Shown in pieces: positions 1-11,959 of a stretch of 64,000 bases of DNA (positions are counted from its first letter, which is position 1; each line of letters starts with the position of its first letter). This DNA is from Pyronema omphalodes (taxonomy: Eukaryota > Ascomycota > Pezizomycetes > Pezizales > Pyronemataceae). The notes beneath the pieces are model-generated. The model did not search any database. It was not told where the DNA came from and worked only from the letters and a program-made list of their open reading frames with translations. Location: positions 248,001 through 312,000 of the forward strand of contig JAJJXM010000019.1 in the NCBI GenBank assembly GCA_024516155.1, in the 5' to 3' direction. The translations under genes and the position numbers were made by a program.

Positions 1-3000
1 TCACACTGTCCGGGTGTTATTACGTAAACTTTGCCCATGCTCGCTTATCTAACTCGATCCTCACACGCCAAGTGATAACCTTAAATCTTCAGAGCCCCTG
101 TTACCCCTCCACTAGGCCAATCCCCGCGTCGCAAACGGCCGTCCCCGAGCTTAAGAACGCCAACCGGCTCAACCGCATATAGCCCCTTCCCTACATTTAT
201 AGCGCTGTTGTTTGTATGCCACTCTACTTTCCTCTGATGGAAGAGCTTCGGTCATCGAAGCGAGCGGGCGGGGATGTGTTTAGGTGTCCGCGGACTGGCC
301 GCTGTTCATACATAACTCAAATCTAGCTTGAACACCAGTAGCTCGTATAGCTTGGCTGATGGCGTTCATATCTGTGGAGTAAGTAGAAACAAGAAAACAA
401 ACTCAGCATAAAAAGTTTGCACTGCACATCAGCAGCTTGCATAAATTATTGCGTCTTTTCGTTTCCAGTCTTGCATGATCCATTTTGCTCGGCATCTTAA
501 ATTGCGCGTGGAACGACCATTGGTTTTGATGATCTCGGTGTTTCCCTAGGATTGTCCATTTCTTATGTAGGATCCCGTTTGGTTTCCTTCACCCTTAGTT
601 GACATCGAATCAAGATGGGGTTTATCGTGAATACATAAATTATGCCTTGTGCTGCCCTGCCAATAAATTAGAGTTCCTTAGCATAGACTCCTAGCTCTTA
701 AGTGCCCCTCTTTTCTTCTCCTGCCAGGGTTCTCGGGGCCCGCGGACGGCGGTTCAGGTGGAGTACATGTTGCCAGCGAAGCTACGCAAAGCTTCAAAGT
801 ACATAAGTCCGCTTGTCGGCAGGTCGACAAAGACAAGACCCGGTCTGTCAGAGCGGAGAAATCTACATACGTGTCAAGGTTCATTGAGGTGGGGGTCTAG
901 GCGCGCTATCTCTCGAGGTGAGCTCGAGAAAAAAAGTCTCAACGGTTGTTAGCAATTCAACACGATGGCGCCGATACAAGTTATTCCGAGCTGTCGAGAA
1001 TCGAGATCTTTGAGATTCGTTACACGTCACCATTTTAGAAAGCTCTATCATAAATGTTCGGGAATGTAGCTCTAGCACGCGTTAGCTACTGGTAGATACC
1101 ACTACCATCGCGGCTTCACCTCTCTGGTTTAGTAACCATCGACTGAGAGATTATAACGCTTAAGGAAGATGAAATCAAAGGTGAAGGGTGACATACATAC
1201 CGGAACGCCGGTTGAACCTCCGGCCGCAGCAAGAGGAACTACCACGCGAAAAGAAAAAAAAAATTATACTTTTACATCCACTGCATGGCAATTGCCATCG
1301 AACAAACTGAAATAACCGCGCAGGTTACTGCATGTACCAAGGTGTGAGACGTGAGAAAATTTTTCGCAAACGTTGTTTCTGCTGTGCACGGATAATTATT
1401 CTCCCCGTTGATAGGTCCGGGAGTTTTTGATATGCGAGTTGTCTTCGCAAGCTCCGTAAGGAAAGAGCGGTGGTACCACAGAAATCGTCTTTCTATCCAT
1501 GGAGGAGTTATCACATCGAATCCAGGAATCTGGTGCGGGATGTGCACGTTCCGTACGAACTATGGGTCGTCGGTTGAATCATAGGGAGCCATAGGGAGCC
1601 AAAGGGGTACCATAGTGGATCAAAAATGGTTCCCTAACATAGCTCCAGTGTGATCTAAAATTATCAAGCCGTGACTTTTACCGGTCTGAAAATGGAGCTA
1701 TGGATGACCATCGAGCTCCACCGCTAGGAGTTAATTTTTGATTGATATGAAGCTCTTCGAGGTGGACGTCATCCGATATTTCCGTGATGCTGAGAAGATA
1801 ATAACTTCAATTCCTTCGCTTTCAATCAATGTACGATGACCGAGGAGGGGTTCCCGTAAGTGTAATTCTATCCATTGCACGTAAACGCAGCTCCAAAGTG
1901 TAGGCCAAGCATGTGGTACCTCATATCGAATCAAATAACTTGTAGCAACGTCAGCCAGCTAAAGAAACGTGTTTTAACTGGACAGGAAGTGCGGGTTCTT
2001 TCGTTTCATCCCCAGAGGTTTCTCTGACAACAATTTCTCGCTCCGATTCCTCGCAGGCTGACGTCGACATTCGGAAAAGAGGTCCGCGGACGAAAAATTT
2101 TCAGTATTGCTGGCGATGAGGAGACTGTCGGAGGTAGTTCTTTACTGACACTTAGGTAGATGAGGTAATCTGTACAAATTAGCCAGCGCAGAGACAATGT
2201 ATGGTGTTTCATACCGTAGCGAGGTGATCCCTGGAACGAACAAAAAGATGATGAAGAATAGTAGGATGATGCTCGGAAAACAGAATGAAAATGATATAGC
2301 TGATGATCCTCAGTATTTTCAAGGCCTTTCAAGTCGTTTCTAAATCAAAGCTCGATGATTCAAGGCCATTCTGGCTTGTCGTTGATGCTCCGAGTGATTG
2401 ACAAGATGGAGGTGGAGGAAGGTGACGGGTATTATGGAGGAAACAAGGTATCCAAGTGCGTAGATTTTCCATATAGATACTAGAAAACGGATTGGGCCTT
2501 GAGGCATGACAAATGCACTCTTCTGCTCGAGGTCCGCTGCAGAGTGATGGTTCCAGTCTCTTGTCAAATTCCTATTACGGCATGGAGGGAAATTCTTGGG
2601 AATTCATCTGCAGGCTAGAAGGGTTCCATGGTTGTGGAAGAAGGGTTTCCTGCTCGCATTCTGAATGCGTCCAGTTCCGACTGGACTCGTCTGCCTGGCA
2701 GCCTGGCCAGCTTTGACGATCCGAGATCGAGTGCTCGCCAATGATTAGATATTTAACCCGGCTTATCAGATCAACCGTCTGCCAAGCGATAACCTTAATT
2801 AGCCGGTTCATGCTGTATCCCACTGAAAAGTTTTCGGGACTTTCTTTTTATGTCTCAGCCAACTCTAGCTCCCGAGTTTACGAGACGACAGACTGACCGG
2901 AGTCTCCCCGGTCAGTCCGTCGTTCTCTGATATCTTTTTTTTTCCCACGTTTTTTTCCAATTCGATGTTGCATTTCGTTGAGGCTTTATGCGCCCCTCAC

Positions 3001-3740
3001 CCACAGTAAATGTCGCTGTTTCAAAATCGCCAGCGTCATCCGCGAAAGGAATCTTGGAGAAGTTTGGTTTTGTCTTTGGTGAGAGACATCCAAGTAGATC
3101 GGCGCGGCGGAATGCGGGGTTCCCACTCCCCCACGTGTTTTTCGCCGCTTGAGTTTCCTTGTTTGAATTGCAGAGATTAGAGTGGCTACACAGGGGCGTT
3201 TCTCATGAAATCGCTATCTCTTGTCGTGGTGCCTTTTTGGGGTTGGGGAGGGCGACGAAGATAGCAACACACTGATATCGGAGAAACAGTAGTAGCAGGA
3301 GCAGCCACTGCATCGCATAACTGCAGATGAGAGGGGAATGAGAGTGCAGGAAAAAAAAAAAAAGTGAGAAAATAATTTTTTGAAATTCTTGAGATGACGG
3401 ATCAGTTCACCAATGCAATGTGCATCTATGCGATCTTGCCACTCGGTTCAGATTTGTATCTGAGTTGGTTGTCTGGTTTGGATGTCTCTGAGAGGTCTAC
3501 TTGCATCTTTCATCAAAATTTCCTGCATGTTCCACCAACTTGCTTCCCATCTTGACTTGCTTGATTCTATTAGACCGTCTGACTTTGCTACATTGCATCA
3601 TCCCTTCTGACTCGCTTCTATTCCTCCGACTTTTTTTCTTCATGATTCCATTAACCTTTGCTTCCACCTGACTTGAACTGATTCCATAATTAATACTATC
3701 AATCTTGGAGTGTAATAATTCATCCCGTCATCTCTTTTGA
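1..3740. other. Gene-poor left flank
   Basis: I see no convincing coding region here on either strand. Open frames are short and lack recognisable domains or splice structure. The stretch holds one strong hairpin (2882-2927, listed separately), short direct repeats of an ATAGGGAGCC unit near 1580-1600, and a few homopolymer runs. It could hold distal regulatory DNA or decayed repeats. Confidence 0.5.
2882..2927. repeat. Hairpin with T-run
   Basis: The left arm at 2882-2900 (core GACTGACCGG) and right arm at 2908-2927 (core CCGGTCAGTC) are reverse complements over about 19 bases with one substitution and one extra base, around a 7-base loop. A run of nine T (2935-2943) follows about eight bases later. 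It could be a decayed element end or a structured transcript end; nothing nearby decides this. Confidence 0.55.
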
Positions 3741-5124
3741 TTTGCTTCTATCCATTCCATCTGCTTCTCTAATCCCACGCCACCCTCCTCTCCTGTCTGC
3801 TCCCAAAATTCACAGCCGCATGACATCATTCCCTCATGGCATCTTCCCCGGGTCGCGAAATCAATCCAAATCAAAGCCAACCTATCAACCACCCTCCTGC
3901 CTTCCCCGGCCTAGCGGACGTACGACGGTCTACTGCAAGGCCGTCGATGATCCCGCAACTTTTGATAGTAGTTCCCCACTCCAGCTCTGGACCTCATCCT
4001 GCTGCTAGCAACCACATTCGGCTGTGTTTATCAATCCAAAGGCTGGAAACCTGGGAGAAACCCTTAAGCCGTTGTAGATTAGCTGTGAGCATTGAGGGTT
4101 ATTTTGCTATTTTGCTATTTCGCTATTTCGCTATTTTTTTCCCAGTGGAACTTGATGGGAGAGCATGGATTTGGGGGGGAGGGGGCAGTAGTGAACAGCT
4201 CTGCGCTGCTGGCTGCTTGTTGCTGCTTGTTTCTGCTGCTGCTGCTGCTCGCTGCTCGCTGCTTCGTCCCCACCCTCCCCGACCTGGTTGCCCCTCAGCG
4301 GCGTGTTATATGTCCCTCACTGGCTTACGACTATCCGAGTCCATCGAGCATCAGACAAGTTGAAATCTGCAAACTGTCACAAAACTCCTCACGTCTTACC
4401 GCTTGCGTTACCGGCAAGACAGACGACTTGCCCCGCCACCGAAGCCCCCCCCCCCCCACCTCTCTCTTACCCACCCCTCCTCCACCGCACTTGCTCCCCG
4501 GTCAGCCAGGAAACTACTACTTGAGTCTACTTGCCCCTCCTCTGTTGGATCAAATCACCAGATTACACACCCACCCACCCACCCACCAGGACAGGTCATC
4601 TATCTCTTCCCTCTCTCCCCCCTCATCTCCAGCTCGTTCATTGTTGCTACCTCCTCCAGTAACTACCTCCTCCTACGGCCTACGGACTACGTTCTACAGT
4701 CACATACAACATACACATACACATACACATACACTCTCCTCCCCTTAAGCTGCAAAAAAAAAAAAAGTGCTAGAGTATTGCGCTTTACTATTGTCTAGGT
4801 GCGTTGATGCCGTGGTTCCTGCTTCACTTTGATTGCTGGCATTGCAATTCCCCGTTGCAAATCCAATTATACAATCAATATCCAGCTTTACAATTCATAA
4901 TTCCCAATTCCGTCCTTCCCCAATATTGCCGGTACCACCATCCGGCTCGGTCTGCCTTCCTGAAGCATCCCCAGCAGCTGATAATTCTCTCTGAACCGAC
5001 GGGGCTGGAGAACCCCATAAAGAGAGCGCAAATAGCTAATAGCTTCGCTTCTAGATTATCTACCTGAGAAGGGACTGTCGATAGCACTTTAAAGCGGCGA
5101 CGAAAGACTTTTGGGGCAGTCGGA
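3741..5124 (+). promoter_or_regulatory. Promoter and long pyrimidine-rich leader of glycogen synthase
   Basis: This stretch upstream of the glycogen synthase start is rich in C and T, as fungal promoters and leaders often are. It contains CTG-rich tracts near 4204-4262, CCCA repeats near 4567-4588 and ACATAC-like repeats near 4706-4735. Two CCCCT stress-response-element cores lie at 4291-4295 and 4534-4538; Msn2/4-type factors control glycogen genes through this motif in yeast, but its use here is inference. Open frames in the tract are composition artefacts. Confidence 0.4.
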
Positions 5125-7902
5125 ATGAGAGACGTCAAGAATCATCTTCTCTTCGAGATATCGACTGAGGTCGCCAACCGAGGTAATTGGATTACGAAAA
5201 ATCCAATTCTCCCATTACTAACAGCACTTGCGCAGTGGGTGGTATCTACTCAGTTATCAAGTCGAAAGCTGCAATTACAACCGCCGAGTATGGCGATCGT
5301 TACTGCCTCATTGGTCCTCTGAACCGCCATTCGGTGCGTACTCGACATCCCCCCTCTCGTTCTCCCTCTCCGTGTTGCTTGAATCTGCCCGTGCTTCCTC
5401 CAATTTCCCCTCCACCATATATCCACCCCCATCCCACTACTCATTTTCATCACCCCTTATCTCACCCACTTCTTCCACCGGCCACACCACTAATCTCAGA
5501 TGCGGATTCGCTCGGACAGGCTGCGGTTGAAGTAGAGGCACTCGAGCCTCAGAATGAACAGCTCAAGGCGACACTTGATTCCATGTCTGAGCGTGGAATC
5601 AGCTACATTTACGGACGATGGCTTATTGAGGGAGCTCCGAAAGTTCTTCTCTTTGACACCAAAACCGGTTACAAGCACTTGGATGAATGGAAGGGCGATC
5701 TCTGGAGCACTGCCATGATTCCCTGTCCTCCTGGAGATGACGAGACCAACGAAGCCGTTGTTTTTGGATACTTGGTTGCCTGGTTTTTGGGAGAGGTGAG
5801 TTTTCGCCAACTTTATCACTAACCAAGGCAGAATTCCCGAGATCCACCGTTACTGACAATTATTTTTCTAGTTTGTTAGTCACGAAACCTCCAAGGCGGT
5901 CATCGCGCATTTCCACGAGTGGCTTGCTGGTGTAGCTCTACCTCTCTGTCGCAAGCGCCGCATTGACGTCACCACGATCTTCACAACCCATGCTACCCTG
6001 CTCGGACGATACCTTTGCGCAGGATCCGTCGATTTCTACAACAACCTCCAGTTTTTCGATGTCGATGCCGAAGCAGGAAAGAGAGGTATCTACCACCGTT
6101 ACTGTATCGAACGCGCCGCAACACACTCCGCCGATGTCTTCACCACCGTGTCCCACATCACCGCCTACGAGAGTGAGCACTTGCTCAAGAGAAAGCCTGA
6201 TGGTGTTCTACCCAACGGTTTGAACGTCGTCAAGTTCTCCGCCATGCACGAGTTCCAAAACCTCCACGCTCAGGCAAAGGAAAAGATCAACGACTTTGCT
6301 CGTGGTCACTTCTACGGTCACAATGACTTTGATCTTGACAACACTTTGTATTTCTTTACCGCAGGACGTTACGAATACCGTAACAAGGGTGTTGATATGT
6401 TTATTGAATCGTTAGCTCGTCTTAACCACCGTCTTAAGGTTTCAGGCACAAAGACCACCGTCGTAGCCTTTATTATTATGCCCGCTCAGACTCACTCTCT
6501 TACCGTAGAGGCATTGAAGGGACAGGCAGTTATCAAGGCACTCAGGGACGCCGTATCGGTAGTTGAGCAGGGAGTTGGAAAGCGGTTGTTTGAGCGTGCG
6601 TTGAGGTGGCACGATGGAGAGGAGCTTCCCACCGACAAGGAGCTCGTCAGCAACCAGGAGAAGATTATGCTCAAGCGCAGAATCTACGCCCTCAAGAGGA
6701 ACGCTTTGCCTCCTGTGGTTACCCACAACATGGTATGTTTCGACGGTGATCATTGGGACAACACAGTCGTCTAACTGGTTCTCAGGCCGATGACTCTACC
6801 GACCCCATTTTGAACCAGATCAGAAGAGTACAACTCTTCAACCACCCCTCGGACCGTGTCAAGGTCGTCTTCCACCCCGAGTTCTTGAACTCTGCAAACC
6901 CCGTCCTTCCTCTCGATTACGATGACTTTGTTCGTGGAACCCACTTGGGAGTCTTCCCATCCTACTACGAGCCTTGGGTATGTGTTTCATTCCGATTTTT
7001 TGTGGCCAGACAACTGACAGAAGCCAGGGATACACCCCCGCTGAGTGTACCGTAATGGGAGTTCCTTCCATCACCACCAACCTTTCAGGATTCGGATGCT
7101 ACATGGAGGAGCTCATCGAGAACGCGTCTGATTACGGAATCTACATTGTCGACCGAAGATCTAAGGGAGTCGACGACAGTGTAAACCAACTTGCAGACTA
7201 CATGTTTGAGTTTGCTCAGAAGAGCAGACGTCAACGTATCAACCAGCGTAACAGAACTGAGCGTTTGAGTGATCTTTTGGACTGGAAGAGAATGGGTATG
7301 GAGTATGTTAAGGCTAGACAGTTGGCTTTACGGCGCGGTATGTATCCTTGTGTTATTCCTCATGACATCAAATAATTCCTCCTTCCTCGGGGAAGCCCGC
7401 TGCTTGCAGTGCGGTGTGGTTACACAGAATATTCACTGACGTCATACAGCATACCCCGCATCTTTCGAAAACGAAGAACCCTTCCCCTTCTTCGACGGCA
7501 CCGAGCAGAAGGTTGCAAGACCACTATCAGTCCCCGGATCTCCTCGTGACCGGACAGGAATGATGACCCCGGGAGATTTCCCTAGTTTACAGGAGGGTAT
7601 GGAGAATTTGGACACCGATGATTATGTTGGATGGAGATTGCCGTGAGTTTCCCCTTTAGACAAGCCTTGTTTCCGAGAATCCTGTATCCAATCCCTTTTG
7701 TCCAATGATGCGGAATACGCGGAGATGGCGGGGAGAAGGATATCAGGATGATTGATGAGGGCATGGGGAGATGGAGATGATCACGAGGCTAACCTATCAC
7801 AGTGAGGAGGAAGACCCAGAGGAATACCCCTTCCCCCTAACTCTTAGACAATCCAAGACCGGAGCTCCAGTGAATGGGGGAGCGAATGCGACGACTGCTT
7901 AG
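5125..7902 (+). CDS. GSY1: Glycogen synthase
   Basis: This is glycogen [starch] synthase (GT3 family), which adds glucose from UDP-glucose to growing glycogen in the cytosol. Eight exons fit: 5125-5182, 5236-5333, 5520-5795, 5872-6732, 6786-6977, 7028-7337, 7450-7642 and 7803-7902, giving 695 residues, the usual family length. All introns are GT-AG. The start was chosen at [11 protein letters not shown], where fungal proteins begin. Visible landmarks are [10 protein letters not shown] (residues 21-30, sugar-nucleotide site), YEPW-GYTPAE (about 492-501, catalytic glutamate region) and an arginine cluster (about 562-574) that matches the glucose-6-phosphate regulatory helix. The tail has SPGSP- and TP-type phosphosites. 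The stop is TAG, and the frame stays open for 25 more codons to a TAA. Identification is secure; the first intron borders are inferred from conservation. Confidence 0.95.
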
Positions 7903-8515
7903 GTTAAGAAGTTGCAGAAAGATACGGAGGCGAGGATGATTGCGGTTAGGGAACATGCGGAGGCAGCAGAGGCTAGCTAAGAAGCGCCATGGAGAGATGG
8001 AAACATGTTAAAAGTAGGTTATGGTTATGAAAGAATTTTTGGATGGGAGAAGAGTGATGGATTATGGATGGGGATTAGGTTAGGTTTATGGTGATTGGAT
8101 TGTGTTGTGAATGGAAAGGGTGAATAAGGAAATGGAACATTGGATTATGAAAGGAATAACTGGCTTTTTTTTTGTAGGCTAAGGGGATAGGGATAGGTAG
8201 ATGATGATATCACTGGGTTTTTCTTTTCTTTTCTTTTCTTTTTTTCTTTGCTTTTGCTTTTTTGTTTTTGGTAACATTGCTATTTGAGTATTCAAGTTTT
8301 CTTTTTTTTGGAACTTGTTCGTTTTACGTTTTTTTTCCTTTTCTTTTTTTTTTTTGTATGCTGGGGCTTTCTTCATTTTTTGGAAACGCTGTTTATTTTT
8401 TTTTATGGAAATAACTGGATAACTGGAAAAAATAACTGGAGTGACTTTTTCTTTTTTTCTTTTGGATGGTTGGTGTGATTGCATGCTTGCATGGATTGAA
8501 GGATGGATTGGAGGA
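7903..8515. other. 3' flank of glycogen synthase, T-rich
   Basis: This stretch begins with 25 codons in frame with the preceding gene and then becomes T-rich (8220-8460). It is probably the 3' untranslated region and the start of the simple-repeat field. I see no gene. Confidence 0.45.
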
Positions 8516-8585
8516 TGGTATGGTATGGTATGGTATGGTATGGTATGGTATGGTATGGTATGGTATGGTATGGTATGGTATGGTA
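8516..8585. repeat. (TGGTA)14 microsatellite
   Basis: Fourteen perfect tandem copies of TGGTA are present, with degenerate copies at the right edge. Reading frames across it give a meaningless VWYGM repeat. Confidence 0.97.
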
Positions 8586-8629
8586 TGGTGTAGTGAAAAA
8601 ATAAAGCTTTTGATGTGTACCGCTAATAT

Positions 8630-8735
8630 TTCCTTCCTTCCTGCCTTCCTGCCTTCCTGCCTTCCTGCCTTCCTGCCTTTTCTTCCTGCTTTCCTGCTTT
8701 CCTGCTTTCCTGCCTTCCTGTCTTTTCTTCTAGCA
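8630..8735. repeat. TTCCTGCC/TTCCTGCTT repeat tract
   Basis: About a dozen near-identical units of 8-9 bases (TTCCTGCC, then CTTTCCTGCTTT variants) form a pyrimidine-rich tract on the plus strand. Confidence 0.9.
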
Positions 8736-8927
8736 TTACTGCTTTCTTGTTTGAGGATGATGGTGGTGATGGTGATGGATATGATAGTGATAATGATAAT
8801 GATGTGAAAAAGGAACTTTTTTTTTGGTTTTTGGTTTGTTGGTTTTGGTTTGTTGGTTTTTGGTTTCGGTTTTGGTTCGTGGTGAAATATGTGTATGTGT
8901 ATGTGGCTTGCGTTATAGTGAGTGGTA

Positions 8928-9085
8928 TGTGTGATGGATATTGTTGTGATGGATATTGCTGTGATGGATATTGTTGTGAGTGGTATGTGGTATGTGTGAT
9001 GGATATTGCTGTGAGTGTTGTGAGTGTTGTGAGTGTTGTGAGTGTTGTGAGTGTTGTGAGTGTTGTGAGTGTTGTGAGTGTTGGG
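8928..9085. repeat. GT-rich tandem repeats
   Basis: Several copies of a GTGATGGATATTG unit are followed by about eight copies of the 9-base unit GTGAGTGTT. The plus strand has almost no C here. Confidence 0.9.
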
Positions 9086-9180
9086 ATAAAGTACTTCTAT
9101 ATTTCTATACTTCTATATTTCTATTCTTGTAATGTAATGTAATATGTAATATGTAATGTAATATGTAATATGTGCTAGCG

Positions 9181-9893
9181 ATTTTTTTTTTGATTTTTTT
9201 TGATTTTTTTTTGATTTTTTTTTTGGTTTTTTTTGGTTTTTTTTTGATTTTTGATTTTTTGATTTTTTTTGATTTTTTTGATTTTTTTGATTTTTTTGAT
9301 TTTTTTGATTTTTTTGATTTTTTTTTTGATTTTTTTTTTGGTTTTTTTTGATTTTTTTTGATTTTTGATTTTTGATTTTTGATTTTTGATTTTTTTGATT
9401 TTTTTGATTTTTTTGATTTTTTGATTTTTTTGATTTTTTTGATTTTTTTGATTTTTTGATTTTTTTGATTTTGGATTTTGGATTTTGGATTTTGGATTTT
9501 GATTTTTGATTTTGATTTTTGATTTTTGGTTTTTGGTTTTGGTTTTTGGATTTTGGATTTTTTTGATTTTTTGATTTTTGATGTTTTTTGGTTTTTTTGA
9601 TTTTTTTGATTTTTTGGTTTTTTGGTTTTTGGTTTTTTGGTTTTTAGATTTTAGATTTTTGATTTTTTGGTTTTTTGGTTTTTAGATTTTAGATTTTAGA
9701 TTTTTGATTTTTGATTTTTGATTTTTGATTTTTGATTTTTGATTTTTGATTTTTGATTTTTGATTTTTGATTTTTGATTTTTGATTTTTGATTTTTGATT
9801 TTTGATTTTTGGATTTGGATTTTGGATTTTGGATTTTTGATTTTTGATTTTTGATTTTTGATTTTTGATTTTTGATTTTTGATTTTTTTGATT
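9181..9893. repeat. (T3-9)GAT/TTTTTGAT array
   Basis: More than 700 bases consist of T runs broken by GAT, GGAT or GG. The last third is a nearly perfect 8-base TTTTTGAT array. The strand asymmetry is extreme: A and C are nearly absent from the plus strand apart from the A of each GAT. Confidence 0.95.
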
Positions 9894-9932
9894 TTCTGCT
9901 TCAAGTTGTCAAGTTCTCAGAATGGATGGGGT

Positions 9933-10187
9933 GGGGGGGGGGGGGGGGGGTGAAGGGGTGAAGGGGTGAAGGGTTGAAGGGGTGAAGGGGTGAAGGGGTG
10001 AAGGGGTGAAGGGGTGAAGGGGTGAAGGGGTGAAGGGGTGAAGGGGTGAAGGGGTGAAGGGGTGAAGGGGTGAAGGGGTGAAGGGGTGAAGGGGTGAAGG
10101 GGTGAAGGGGTGAAGGGGTGAAGGGGTGAAGGGGGTGAAGGGGTGAAGGGGTGAAGGGGTGAAGGGGTGAAGGGGTGAAGGGGTGAT
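9933..10187. repeat. G18 run plus (GGGGTGAA)30 array
   Basis: A run of 18 G at 9933-9950 leads into about 30 tandem copies of GGGGTGAA. One unit has GGGTTGAA and one has an extra G. Runs of four G every eight bases are a strong G-quadruplex pattern. Confidence 0.97.
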
Positions 10188-10550
10188 GAAGTAAGTTTAC
10201 TATTTTCGTTGTTATAAGGACAATGATTTTTTTTTCTCGTTTTTTTTTTTTATTTTTTTATCTGTTTTTTTTTTTTTTTTATTTTATGACATCTTATCTG
10301 AAGACTGATATTGCTTATAGAGTGTAGAGCGTAGGGTGTGAAGTGTTCACTGTTGACTAGAGAATATTAACTTCCCATAAGACTGTATTATATACATAAT
10401 ATAATACATCATTGGGAATATACAAGAAATTTAAATCGGTTTTTTTTGATGTAGATTATGAATCATTTGAGTTTTTGCTGGGTTATAAACCCCACCACCC
10501 CCCCACCCCCGCACTCTGACCACCTTTTTTCTGGACTTGCTGTTTGATTT

Positions 10551-10770
10551 CCTTTGGTTTTCCTTTGGTTTTCCTTTGCTTTTCCTTTGCTTTTCCTTTG
10601 CTTTTTCTTTGCTTTTCCTTTGCTTCTCCCTGCTTCCTTTCTTTGCTTCCTTTCTTTGCTTCCTTTCTTTGCTTCCTTTCTTTGCTTCCTTTCTTTGCTT
10701 CCTTTCTTTGCTTCCTTTCTTTGCTTCCTTTCTTTGCTTCCTTTCTTTGCTTCCTTTCTTTGCTTCCTTT
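10551..10770. repeat. Pyrimidine minisatellite (11-bp then 13-bp units)
   Basis: About six copies of an 11-base TTTTCCTTTGC-like unit (10551-10625) are followed by about ten copies of the 13-base unit CTTCCTTTCTTTG. The only purine in most units is the G. The long open frames it creates on both strands (KEAKKGSKERKQR-type repeats) are artefacts. Confidence 0.93.
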
Positions 10771-11959
10771 ATTTCCTCTGACACATCCTATAGCTGCCAA
10801 CCTACAGCGTCCAGCCGATTACCTGTGAGACTGATCAACTGACCAACGATTCAACGATTGAATGACTGTAAATCCCCCACCCCCCCGCCTTTCATAGGTA
10901 TCACTCGTCAGATGGTGAATATTGACGCTACATGTGTAAAATTTTAACTTTGGCTGTGAAGTTGTAACTGTAACTGTAACTGTGAGTATGAGTACTCGTA
11001 TGTCTATGACCGTGACTGAATGAACCCGCCAAATCCCCCCAGATCCCCAACTATCTCCAGATCCCCGTATCTCCAAATCCCCAAATTCTTCATAATACAA
11101 AAAAAATCATGCGAATGAACAATCCAAATAACCAGGCTATTCATAGCTATTCGTAGCTTCTGATTGGGAATTATCTAGGTATCTATATGCTGGTGACATA
11201 TGGAGGGAGTCTCAGTATCGTACGGTACCGTGACAAAAGTGACCGTCACTTTTCTGTGCTAAGCGCCGCGCGGGGTGACGGTCACTTTTGTCCAGCACCT
11301 CGTATATATTTTTTCCATTATTGCCGGACTTTGTATTGATATTTATATTTATATATTTGTATTTATTACTATAAGCTAGGATTTTCGACTCATTGGTTTG
11401 GGTAGATATTAAGGTAGCTACACATCACTCGTTAGATATATGGCGAGGGGTTCGATTAAATAAGCCCGGGTTGTTTAATACCCTATACACATGTTACTGG
11501 ATTTATGTTTTGGGATGGTTGTAAATATTGCTTGAGGGGGGGTATTTGTGTTCAACTGTAATAAGCTTCTTCTCGTTTTGTCTGGTAGGTATTCACTTTG
11601 TTTGATATGTGTCGAGTTTCCTCTACCTACATCGAGCCATTTCGATTTTCAATTTTTTAGTCAGCAGATATGAATGCTACAGTTTTCTACTGGGTGGCTG
11701 TTTATTGATATTAATAATGACTATATAGTTCACTTCGTTAGTCATCACGATTCACGACAAATCACGCAAAGAAGTTTTAATGGATGAGATTGTATGAATT
11801 AGACTAGACTGATTGCTGACTTCCCTTCTATTCACACATTTTGATACAACCACAACGCATCCCCAAATGCATTCCCAAGCAAACTCCAAGCAAAAAAAAA
11901 AAAAAAAGGATATTGCTAACAATGTCTTTTCCAACCTTTTTTTTTTCTTTTTGTTTTCT
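10771..11959. other. Intergenic, no gene seen
   Basis: This is AT-rich spacer holding one MITE-like element (11223-11299, listed separately). The right end, before 11960, is the 3' flank of the cysteine synthase gene. No coding signal is visible. Confidence 0.5.
11223..11299. mobile_element. 77-bp MITE-like inverted-repeat element
   Basis: The 18-base arms GACAAAAGTGACCGTCAC (11232-11249) and its exact reverse complement (11275-11292) extend outward imperfectly to GGTACCG and CAGCACC. The whole is flanked by a five-base direct repeat TCGTA (11218-11222 and 11300-11304), which resembles a target-site duplication. It has no coding capacity. The inner part of the left arm is itself a nine-base palindrome around a single C. 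The superfamily cannot be assigned from this alone. Confidence 0.6.

Noticed and set aside
4092..4800. Overlapping plus-strand frames of 130-220 codons upstream of glycogen synthase
   Set aside because: Three frames are open at once through a C/T-rich leader with CCCA and ACATAC repeats; none resembles a protein.
9947..10187. Telomere at a chromosome end
   Set aside because: The array lies between two housekeeping genes and its unit is not TTAGGG.
8516..10190. CRISPR-like array
   Set aside because: The units are directly adjacent without unique spacers, and the sequence is eukaryotic; these are tandem repeats.
8466..10842. Long open frames with VWYGM, DFFDF or KEAKKGSKERKQR repeats
   Set aside because: They are translations of microsatellites whose unit length or composition avoids stops, not genes.
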